A stretch of DNA of 64,000 nucleotides from Limisphaerales bacterium (lineage in GTDB: Bacteria; Verrucomicrobiota; Verrucomicrobiia; Limisphaerales; UBA1096), in contig SHAK01000003.1 in the NCBI GenBank assembly GCA_004213515.1, forward strand, positions 55,123 through 119,122, written 5' to 3'. A program made the translations under genes and the position numbers. The notes beneath the pieces were generated by a model. It ran no database searches. It was not told the origin of the DNA and saw only the letters and a list, made by a program, of their open reading frames with translations. Below, in pieces: positions 9,536 to 17,079 of the stretch (position 1 is its first letter; every line of letters starts with the position of its first letter).

Positions 9536-10906
9536 ATGCATCCGCTCGCGGAAAAAGTGGCCGAATTAGCTCGGACGCAAAATCTTTTTCCGGGATCCTG
9601 TAAAATCTTGGTTGCTGTTTCTGGCGGACTCGATTCAATGGTGTTGTTGGACTTATTGATTAAGGCCGAATTAAAGCTTAAAAGCCGTTTGGTTGTTGCT
9701 CATTTTAACCATCAATTGCGAGGTGTAGAAAGTGATGCGGATGCTGTTTTTGTTGAGGAAACTGCAAGGTCTTATGGCCTTCCATTTGAGTTGGGTTCTG
9801 AAAATGTTTCACTTAAAGCTAAAGAACTAAGCGGGGGAATAGAATCTGCAGCTCGTGAATTTCGCCACAGTTTTTTTGTCTCTTTATCAAGTCGATTAGG
9901 ATGTCAAACTGTTGTTCTAGGACATCATTCAGACGATCAAGTAGAAACTTTTTTTATTCGTCTTTTCCGTGGTGCGGGCAGTCGTGGTTTGGCTGGTATG
10001 TCGGTTCTCTCCTCTTCACATTTGGATTCTGAAATTAAACTTGTACGCCCACTGCTTGAACTTCGGCGTGCCGAGATTGAGGCTTATGCACAAGAGCTGG
10101 GAATAGATCATCGAGAAGATGAATCAAATAATAACACTCGATTTTTACGAAATAAAATTCGACATAATTTGCTGCCTTATATGTCTGAGCTTTGGAATCC
10201 ATCTATCTATCAGCATATTATAAAGACCATGGTTTTAGTAGGTGATGATTCTGACTGTATTGATGAGCTTGCAATCAAGTGGCTTTCTAAAATGGATACT
10301 CCCTTCAATGAATTGCCAGTTGCTATTCAACGAAATGTTTTGCAGCGGCAATTGTTCTCTAAAAGTGTGGAGTCGTCGTTTGACTTAGTAGAGTCGCTTC
10401 GTATTCATGTTGATAAAGCAATTGAGGTCTCTCCGGGTAAACGATTATTAAGGAATGAAACCGGTAAGATTGAATTGTTGCCTTATATGAATGATCGTGT
10501 TTTTTCAATTGATCGTTGTGAGATTGATTTATTTGATCAAAAGGATGAAATCGAATTTGGAGGAGTTAAATTTTGGTTTAAGAGTACTTTAGGCGGGTTA
10601 GACAAACTCGCTGAACTTGGCCAAAAAAGTAATAGAGAGGTTTTCGATGCTTCATCAATTGGTAGCCATATTACTTTGCGTCATTGGAATCCTGGAGATC
10701 GTTTTCAGCCAATTGGGCTGACTAATGAAAAGAAGCTTCAGGATCTATTTGTTAACCAGAAGATATCGTCATTGGAACGTCATCGGCGAGTGATAGGAGA
10801 ATCAGATGATGGCCGCTTATTTTGGGTTAATGGCTTAAGGATTGCAGATCCCTTTAAAGTTACGGAGTCAACTACTGAGTTGCTTCTTTTTCATTGGGAA
10901 GAATAG
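9536..10906 (+). CDS. tilS: tRNA(Ile)-lysidine synthetase
   Basis: A 456-residue cytoplasmic enzyme that attaches lysine to C34 of tRNA-Ile(CAU) so that it reads AUA. The PP-loop motif SGGLDS is at residues 29-34. Conserved downstream blocks are ARSYGLPFE, GHHSDDQVET, RLFRGAGSRGLAGM and RPLLELRRAEIEAYA. The N-type ATPase domain is followed by the TilS C-terminal region (HWNPGDRFQPIG, KKLQDLF). The 3' end overlaps thiH on the other strand by 35 bases, an unusually deep convergent overlap. No ribosome binding site is evident. Confidence 0.93.
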   Translation: MHPLAEKVAELARTQNLFPGSCKILVAVSGGLDSMVLLDLLIKAELKLKSRLVVAHFNHQLRGVESDADAVFVEETARSYGLPFELGSENVSLKAKELSGGIESAAREFRHSFFVSLSSRLGCQTVVLGHHSDDQVETFFIRLFRGAGSRGLAGMSVLSSSHLDSEIKLVRPLLELRRAEIEAYAQELGIDHREDESNNNTRFLRNKIRHNLLPYMSELWNPSIYQHIIKTMVLVGDDSDCIDELAIKWLSKMDTPFNELPVAIQRNVLQRQLFSKSVESSFDLVESLRIHVDKAIEVSPGKRLLRNETGKIELLPYMNDRVFSIDRCEIDLFDQKDEIEFGGVKFWFKSTLGGLDKLAELGQKSNREVFDASSIGSHITLRHWNPGDRFQPIGLTNEKKLQDLFVNQKISSLERHRRVIGESDDGRLFWVNGLRIADPFKVTESTTELLLFHWEE

Positions 10907-12083
10907 AAGTGTCCCAGTCTTTCCAGACAGGCTCATAGCCTAGATCTGAAATAGTCTTTGCAACGGTTTTAGGGCACCTTTCATCGGCGATGTCGAACTG
11001 GCCAGTAGCTTTAGTTTCTGATCCTTTGGTGTTTTCTTTAAGTTCTCTTATATTGCCGCGTTCAGTGTAGTGTAAATTATTGTTACCAGCTCCCGTGTAA
11101 CCTCCAGGTTCTGTGTGGCTACCAGCACTCATAGTAGTGATGCCCAATGGAATTAGTTGGTTACGCAGGTTTGCCGGTTCACGGGTAGAAAGTACTATGC
11201 CAACGTCGGGTAGAAATAGTCTCAAAGCACATATAGCTTGAACCAGATCTATATCGTTAAAATTACTCAAAGGCTGGAATTCTCCAGCGCATGGCCTAAG
11301 CCTTGGAAGTGAAATGGTTAACTGTGATTTCCAGCATCTTCGTAGTAAGTGTTCTGCATGTGCAGCAAGGCAAATTGTTTCGTATCTCCAATCGCTTAGC
11401 CCAAAAAGAGCGCCAATACCCAAACGTCGAAATCCTGCGTCGTGCGCTCGTTCTGGAGTTTCTAATCTCCAATCGAAATTCTTTTTAGGCCCAGAAGTAT
11501 GCATTTTAGCATAAACTGTTCGGTCATACGTTTCTTGATAAACCACTAGGCCTTCAGCTCCTGAATGAACAAGAGGTGCATATTCTTCCCTTTCCATAGG
11601 GCCGACTTCCAGTGAGATTGAAGGTGTTTTGTTTCGCAGCGATTTAACGCAGTCGGCCATATAGCCGCTAGATACAAATTTTGGATGTTCTCCAGCTACT
11701 AGCAAAATATTCCGAAATCCTTGTGAAGCCAATGCACTAGCCTCTTGGACAACTTCGTTGGTTGATAGAGTGACACGGAGTATAGGGTTGTCTCGAGAAA
11801 ACCCACAGTAAACACAATTATTTATGCATTCATTGCTTAAGTATAAAGGGGCAAATAGGCGAATGACTTTACCGAAACGTTGTTGCGTTATTCGGTTTGA
11901 ACTTTTAGCTAAACTTTCCAATTTATTTCTAGCTCTGGGGGAAAGTAGTACAGCGAGATCTTTTAGTTTTAAATTGTCCTTTGCTAAAGCTGCAGATACT
12001 TCCAGCTCAGAGGCCTCTTTTGCCTTTTGGCAAAGACCTTTGATTGGTAACTGGTTGAACTGCTCTACGAAACTCACTGGCAC
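10872..12083 (-). CDS. thiH: 2-iminoacetate synthase (radical SAM)
   Basis: A 403-residue radical SAM enzyme. The cluster-binding triad is C86, C90 and C93 in CINNCVYCGF. The ThiH-type core includes EVGPMEREEYAPLV, YQETYDR, SGPKKNFDWRLETPERA and GIGALFGLSDW. ThiH cleaves tyrosine to 2-iminoacetate (dehydroglycine) and p-cresol to supply the thiazole of thiamine. No thiG, thiS, thiF or thiC is in the window and no TPP riboswitch is seen in the short leader, so the gene is isolated. The close relative HydG makes CO and cyanide, but no hydrogenase maturation genes are nearby. Confidence 0.88.
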   Translation of the reverse strand: MPVSFVEQFNQLPIKGLCQKAKEASELEVSAALAKDNLKLKDLAVLLSPRARNKLESLAKSSNRITQQRFGKVIRLFAPLYLSNECINNCVYCGFSRDNPILRVTLSTNEVVQEASALASQGFRNILLVAGEHPKFVSSGYMADCVKSLRNKTPSISLEVGPMEREEYAPLVHSGAEGLVVYQETYDRTVYAKMHTSGPKKNFDWRLETPERAHDAGFRRLGIGALFGLSDWRYETICLAAHAEHLLRRCWKSQLTISLPRLRPCAGEFQPLSNFNDIDLVQAICALRLFLPDVGIVLSTREPANLRNQLIPLGITTMSAGSHTEPGGYTGAGNNNLHYTERGNIRELKENTKGSETKATGQFDIADERCPKTVAKTISDLGYEPVWKDWDTSILPNEKEATQ

Positions 12084-12175
12084 AAGTTAGCTAAGAGACG
12101 GCACTTGGCCAAGCGTAGTTGTTTTTTTGATAGGAAACTAATAGAGTCGGCCTCAGGAGGTTTATAAATTTACAC

Positions 12176-12355
12176 ATGTTCGGTTTTGGAAGAAAAAAAC
12201 CAAATGATGGCGGAGAGGAGCATCGATATTATTTGCTCCCTGGAATGGGGCGTTCGAATCGACGTCGTCACAATCTTATTTTTATGTGGAGTATTATAGG
12301 CGGCGTTGTGGGATCAGCATTAATTGGCGTAGCTATCTGGTTAATTAATCGATAA
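12176..12355 (+). CDS. small single-pass membrane protein, 59 residues
   Basis: A short gene lying between divergent thiH and convergent pepF. An AGGAGG at 12155-12160 precedes the ATG at 12176, which is one of the few good Shine-Dalgarno sequences in the window, although its spacing of about 15 bases is long. The protein starts MFGFGRKKPNDGG, has a basic stretch RSNRRRHN, and ends with one hydrophobic helix from residue about 34 to 57 (LIFMWSIIGGVVGSALIGV). The basic cluster before the helix predicts a cytoplasmic N-terminus. No family was recognised. The ribosome binding site, the composition and the gap it fills support a real gene. Confidence 0.62.
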   Translation: MFGFGRKKPNDGGEEHRYYLLPGMGRSNRRRHNLIFMWSIIGGVVGSALIGVAIWLINR

Positions 12356-12361
12356 TAAGCG

Positions 12362-14083
12362 TTAATCCTTTAAGGCTTTTAATTCTTTTCTAAGTAGATC
12401 TGCCATTGGGGCAACAGTGTCTCGACTGAGATCGAATTGTATATTGCAACGTTTAAATAATTCCGGCAAAGGCTTTGATCCTCCTAAAGCTAAAGCTGCT
12501 TTGTAGTCGTTTAAAGCTTTAGATTTATTGTTTTTGTAATTGGCCCAGACTTGTAATGCGCCGAGCTGAGCAATGCCATATTCTACGTAATAGAAGGGAT
12601 GAAGAAAAATATGGAGTTGTTTGTGCCAGAGCTTGGCCTTTGCTAATTCGTAGTGAGTCCAGTCAACATTCCCACCAAATCGATCTATGAGGTTACTCCA
12701 TGCTTTATCACGATCCTCTATAGAGTGATCGGGATTGAGATAAAGCCAGTGCTGAAAGGCATCAACGGTTGCTATCCAAGGAAAAACAAAAACGATTCCT
12801 TCAAGATGATTTATTCGTGCACGCCGAGCTTCTTCTGAATTGTAAAATTCCTCGAGAAATTCACTCCCTAGTAATTCCATTGCCATTGAAGCAACTTCAC
12901 AAAACTCGATCGGAGCATGTCTGTAGGAATGAAGAGGTTCATTTTGGCTAGCCATTGAATGAAATGCATGACCAGCCTCATGAAGCAAGGTTTCAACATC
13001 TCGCTGCACACCAACAGAGTTCATGAATATAAAAGGCAAGCGAGATTCATCAAGAGAACACTGGTAGCCACCAGGGGCTTTACCTTTTCTGTTAGCTAGG
13101 TCAAGTAGGTCAAGGTCCTGCATTGTTTGAAACCAATCCGAAAGATTTCCATCAACTTGATTGAATATGGATTGTGAACATTCGATTAAATCCGACACCT
13201 TTTCGAATGGCTCAAGAGGAGGGCGTCCTTTTGGATCAGTTGCAGTGTCCCACGGTTTGAGTTCATTAATATTTAGTTCCTGAATTCGCTCGTCTTGTAG
13301 TTCTCGAAGTAAAGGTACCATTTCCTCTTCGATCGCATTCTGAAAAGAAATGCAGTCATCCGGGGAATAATCAAATCGACCAAGTCGTTTATGAGCGTAA
13401 TCCCGGTAATTAGAAAATCCTGCGTTTTCACTCATTTGGTTTCTTAGTTTTGCTAAATCATCAATGTGAGAATCAATTTTTTCAGACTCCTCAAGTCGGC
13501 GATTGGCTACTAACTCCCAAGCTTTCTGCCTGTAATTTCGTTCTGTTCCCTCAAGATGTCGACTCATTTGGATGAGCGTTTGCTCTTTGCCTTCAAAATG
13601 AACTGTTAGGCCGCCAATTATTTTTTGATATTTTTGGCCGAGTTTTGAGGTTTCAGTTTCGAGAGTAACATTTTCACTGCGAAATAACTCTACTTGAAGT
13701 GCTGTATCACGAAGAAAGACCTCGTAACGCTGATTTTTTAGATCTTTGCATTGAGGGTGTTTAGTAAGTTTTTTTGATAAGAGAAAATTACATTTTTTTT
13801 CTTCAGGTTCAATTTTTTCAACGAACTCTAGATAGGCTTTTTCAGCATCCTTGTCTTCGGTTTGACAGGTCATTGCTATATACCTTTTGGATCCTTCTTC
13901 GGCTATTGCGGCGGATAATTCTTCCCAATTAAGAATTACCTGTTCGAGGTTTTCAGCGGTAGACGAGGTGTCTAGTTGTTCTTCTAGCTTTTTAAATAAA
14001 GGGTTTAGCTCTTTCCAGTTGCCTAAATTAATGTTGGCAGGAACAAACTGACGAGGTGTGTAGATGGAGATTTTTTCAAACAT
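12362..14083 (-). CDS. M3 family oligoendopeptidase (PepF-like)
   Basis: A 573-residue zinc metallopeptidase of family M3. The HExxH site is LLHEAGHAFHSM, H368 to H372 from the chosen start, and the downstream Glu ligand lies in APIEFCEVASMAMEL. The long N-terminal helical half matches oligoendopeptidase F. It probably degrades peptides of moderate length in the cytoplasm. ATG 14083 (MFEKISIYTPRQ) is preferred over the ATG at 14128, which adds 15 residues without family character. No signal peptide is seen. It ends 6 bases from the convergent small membrane protein gene. Confidence 0.88.
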   Translation of the reverse strand: MFEKISIYTPRQFVPANINLGNWKELNPLFKKLEEQLDTSSTAENLEQVILNWEELSAAIAEEGSKRYIAMTCQTEDKDAEKAYLEFVEKIEPEEKKCNFLLSKKLTKHPQCKDLKNQRYEVFLRDTALQVELFRSENVTLETETSKLGQKYQKIIGGLTVHFEGKEQTLIQMSRHLEGTERNYRQKAWELVANRRLEESEKIDSHIDDLAKLRNQMSENAGFSNYRDYAHKRLGRFDYSPDDCISFQNAIEEEMVPLLRELQDERIQELNINELKPWDTATDPKGRPPLEPFEKVSDLIECSQSIFNQVDGNLSDWFQTMQDLDLLDLANRKGKAPGGYQCSLDESRLPFIFMNSVGVQRDVETLLHEAGHAFHSMASQNEPLHSYRHAPIEFCEVASMAMELLGSEFLEEFYNSEEARRARINHLEGIVFVFPWIATVDAFQHWLYLNPDHSIEDRDKAWSNLIDRFGGNVDWTHYELAKAKLWHKQLHIFLHPFYYVEYGIAQLGALQVWANYKNNKSKALNDYKAALALGGSKPLPELFKRCNIQFDLSRDTVAPMADLLRKELKALKD

Positions 14084-14248
14084 TAACGAACTGGAATTCT
14101 GAGGGTAAAGGGATGAAAAACCCAGCAATTTTAGTTGGATTAAGTTATTTTAAATATTTATTGATAAGTAATGTTTTAAAAATTAATAGTATCTAAATCA
14201 GTTTAAATTATTGTGTAGGTTTAATCTTTGTGATCTCACTATTTTTAT

Positions 14249-15409
14249 ATGAATCAAATCTTTGCAACAAAAAATTTGCTGACTACAGCCTTGTTTTATT
14301 TACTTATAAGTTCTGTAGTTGCAAGCGAAGAGGATAGTAAACCATTTGTTACCTTTGATGAGCCAGTAGCTTCCTATTTGAAACGGATTCAATTAGGTGA
14401 GCAGAAATTTAAATTTAATACTTCTATTGATTTCTATAAATGGCAACAAGATGCGCGCGATTCTTTAGTGAAATTGATTGGGCTTGACCAAATGCGTAAA
14501 GAGTTAATTGGTTTTAAACCTAAAATAATTGTTTCTGCCACTATTTCGATTAATGATAATTATACTCGTCAGCTTTGCGTGATTGAAACTGAGCCTGGAA
14601 TTAAAGTTCCATTTTATTATTTAGTTCCTAGTAAGTCAAAAAATGTAGAACAATTTCCACTTTTCATTGCGCCTCATGGTCACGATAAATTTGGCCTTCA
14701 TTCATATTCTGGTTGTTTCAAAAACGATAATCATCGAAGTGAGATTTTGGCTCGGGAGGGAAATATTGCAGAACAAGCAGCACTTAGAGGGTTTATATCT
14801 ATTGCTCCTGCAACGCGTGGCTTGGCAAGTGAGCTTCTTGTTCCTGATCCTAAGGGGCGTCACGGAAAACGTCCATGTCGCGCCCAATTAATCCACTGTC
14901 TGTTATCAGGGCGCACTCCAACTGCAGAACGCGTTTGGGATATGCAACGTATCTTAGACTGGGCGACTAAACAGCCTAAAGTAGATCCAAAGAGAATCGT
15001 GATGACTGGTAATTCTGGTGGAGGTGTGTTGACGACTTACGTGGCTGCAATAGATGATCGGATAACAGTCGCTGTCCCGAGTTGTTCTTTTACTTCGTCA
15101 ACTAGCCCTGAAGGTTATATCTTTCACTGTGATTGTTGTCTGATTCCGGGTTTTAGAAATTGGGGGGGCTGGAAGGAATTGGCGGGTCTTATTGCTCCTC
15201 GTCGATTATTGATAGTGCACGGTATTAAGGATGGTCTTCATCATCGTCCAAGTGTTGAAACATTAGTTAGCGAAGTTAATGCAATATTTAAAATTGCCGG
15301 TGTCCCCAGTCATGTTTCAATAAAGTGGGGTGACAATGGCCATCGGTTTTATCCTCATTTAATGTGGCCATTTATTGGTCATTCGATAACAAAACATAAA
15401 CCAAGGTGA
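14249..15409 (+). CDS. exported alpha/beta hydrolase (acetyl xylan esterase/dienelactone hydrolase-like)
   Basis: A 386-residue secreted alpha/beta hydrolase with a signal peptide ending near residue 25 (SSVVAS). The nucleophile elbow is GNSGGG with S256. The likely acid is D328 (HGIKDGLHH) and the catalytic His is H365 (GDNGHRFYP). FIAPHGHDKFG is the oxyanion-hole strand. A Cys cluster, FHCDCCLIPGF, near residues 292-302 is typical of PVC members of this group. It probably removes an ester decoration from polysaccharide, but the acyl group is unknown. hemQ follows on the same strand after 59 bases. Confidence 0.78.
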   Translation: MNQIFATKNLLTTALFYLLISSVVASEEDSKPFVTFDEPVASYLKRIQLGEQKFKFNTSIDFYKWQQDARDSLVKLIGLDQMRKELIGFKPKIIVSATISINDNYTRQLCVIETEPGIKVPFYYLVPSKSKNVEQFPLFIAPHGHDKFGLHSYSGCFKNDNHRSEILAREGNIAEQAALRGFISIAPATRGLASELLVPDPKGRHGKRPCRAQLIHCLLSGRTPTAERVWDMQRILDWATKQPKVDPKRIVMTGNSGGGVLTTYVAAIDDRITVAVPSCSFTSSTSPEGYIFHCDCCLIPGFRNWGGWKELAGLIAPRRLLIVHGIKDGLHHRPSVETLVSEVNAIFKIAGVPSHVSIKWGDNGHRFYPHLMWPFIGHSITKHKPR

Positions 15410-15468
15410 TCTTGTTTTAGTAAGTTTGATTGTGCAGACTGTCTTTGCGCCGGGTCTTCGGCAAACTT

Positions 15469-16284
15469 ATGGCATTACCTCAAGTCAAACTTGATCAGGG
15501 CATCCATGTGATGCATTTGTTTTATTCTATAGATCGACAGCTTTGGGAGTCGCTGTCAAAGAGCGTATCTGCTGAAGCTATGATTAAGCTGCAATCACTT
15601 TGTGACGCAAATTCCAATGCTAGTCATCCTTGTATTCGAACCTATGCTAACGTTGGAGGAAAGGCAGACTTAGCGTTTTTTGTTTTGGCAGAAGAGCTTG
15701 GAACAGTAGCCCAATTACATAGAGATATTGAAGCTTGTTTTCCGGGGGGTGCTTTAGTGCCGGTTTATAATTATTTAAGCGTTACGGAATTATCTGAATA
15801 TATGCCTTCAGAGGAGGACACCAAGAGAAGGATTAAAGGCGAATTTCGTCTCGAGCCAGATACTCCAGAATTTGAGGCTAAGATGGACGAGCTAACTAAA
15901 ATGCGAGTAGCCTATGAGCAATACAGGTTGTATCCCGAAATGCCGGACTGGGAAATTATGTGTTTTTATCCAATGATTAAGCGTCGTGAAGGTAATGACA
16001 ATTGGTATTCTTTAGATTTTGATTCTCGTAAAAAACTAATGTCAGGTCATGCCCGAGTTGGGCGCACTTACAGTGATCGCATCAAGCAGCTCATAACGGG
16101 TTCAACTGGACTGGATGATTGGGAATGGGGAGTAACGTTAATGGCTCATAAAACTGATGCTATAAAGGAAATTGTATATGAAATGCGTTTTGATGAAGTG
16201 AGTGCCAAATACGGAGGGTTTGGAGAATTTTATATCAATATGCGACTCAGTCCTGCTGATTTATGGGATCATTTGAGGATGTGA
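15469..16284 (+). CDS. hemQ: coproheme decarboxylase HemQ (chlorite dismutase family)
   Basis: A 271-residue protein of the chlorite dismutase/HemQ family. The FYPMIKRR motif carries Y167, equivalent to the radical-forming Tyr of Gram-positive HemQ. H194 in KLMSGHARVGR is the probable proximal haem ligand. HemQ decarboxylates coproheme III to haem b. True chlorite dismutase is less likely because the YPM-KRR motif is the HemQ type. ATG 15469 was chosen over a TTG at 15430. The gene stands directly before the Rieske and cytochrome b genes (79-base gap), which suggests haem supply to the bc-type complex. Confidence 0.85.
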   Translation: MALPQVKLDQGIHVMHLFYSIDRQLWESLSKSVSAEAMIKLQSLCDANSNASHPCIRTYANVGGKADLAFFVLAEELGTVAQLHRDIEACFPGGALVPVYNYLSVTELSEYMPSEEDTKRRIKGEFRLEPDTPEFEAKMDELTKMRVAYEQYRLYPEMPDWEIMCFYPMIKRREGNDNWYSLDFDSRKKLMSGHARVGRTYSDRIKQLITGSTGLDDWEWGVTLMAHKTDAIKEIVYEMRFDEVSAKYGGFGEFYINMRLSPADLWDHLRM

Positions 16285-16362
16285 TTATCGATTTTCTTTT
16301 AAGATAAGGGTTTTTTACTGGGAGGCCATTCAATCAGGTTGTAGTTTTCCCACGACTCAAAC

Positions 16363-17079
16363 GTGGATAATAAAAAGGAAATCAATCCTGATTATTCTGG
16401 TGTAACTAAGCTGGATGTAGAGGGCGAAGTCGTTAGTAGTTTGGACTCCGATATTAATCGCGAAGTAACCAAAGAGGATTCATCTTCTTCTATTGATTGT
16501 CATTTGTCAGAAGCAGAGGCTCCTACTCATAGTGAAGAAAATGTAGCAACTGAAGATAATCAAGGGGAGCGTCGTGGATTTATCAAGTTTCTTTGTATTG
16601 TTATTGGTGGGATTGTTAGTGCTGTTCCTTTCGGGGCTGGAATTTGGGCCTACATTAACCCACTAACTCGAGAGAAGGGGGTAGACGGAGATGGTTTTCT
16701 AAAGATCACTTCACTAGATGCCATTCCTGATGATGGAACTCCAGCTAAGTTTTCTGTCATTGCCGATAAAGAGGATGCTTGGAATAAGTTTAAGAATATA
16801 AGTGTAGGGGCAATCTACTTGCGCAAAGAAGCCGGTAAAGTTAAAGCTCTTCATACAGTTTGTCCTCATCTAGGTTGCTTTATTGATTACAGGTCTTCTA
16901 AGAGCGATTTTTTTTGTCCGTGTCATAACAGCAATTTTAAGTTAGATGGAAGCATTGTATCTGGTGTTAGCCCTCGCCCAATGGATCCGCTTAAAATTGA
17001 AATAAGGAATAAGGTTGAGGTATGGGTTAAATTTCAGAACTTCCAACCTGGCCATGATCATCCAATCCCATTGTCATGA
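16363..17079 (+). CDS. Rieske iron-sulfur subunit of a bc-type complex
   Basis: A 238-residue Rieske protein. The cluster box is C167-P-H169-L-G-C172 and C185-P-C187-H188; C167, H169, C185 and H188 should bind the 2Fe-2S cluster and C172-C187 should form the disulfide. An acidic N-terminal tail of about 70 residues precedes a Tat-like ERRGFIKFL and one transmembrane helix at about residues 73-97. The start is GTG at 16363. The stop overlaps the start of the cytochrome b gene as ATGA, so the two are translationally coupled. It would accept an electron from quinol at the Qo site. Confidence 0.92.
   Translation: MDNKKEINPDYSGVTKLDVEGEVVSSLDSDINREVTKEDSSSSIDCHLSEAEAPTHSEENVATEDNQGERRGFIKFLCIVIGGIVSAVPFGAGIWAYINPLTREKGVDGDGFLKITSLDAIPDDGTPAKFSVIADKEDAWNKFKNISVGAIYLRKEAGKVKALHTVCPHLGCFIDYRSSKSDFFCPCHNSNFKLDGSIVSGVSPRPMDPLKIEIRNKVEVWVKFQNFQPGHDHPIPLS

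Noticed and set aside
10872..12083. HydG (hydrogenase maturase) as an alternative to ThiH
   Set aside because: No hydE, hydF or hydrogenase genes nearby and the length and ThiH core motifs fit better; HydG also has a C-terminal cluster domain that is not seen.
12084..12175. Possible TPP riboswitch before thiH
   Set aside because: The 92-base leader lacks the CUGAGA and the conserved GAUCUGG-type cores of TPP riboswitches.
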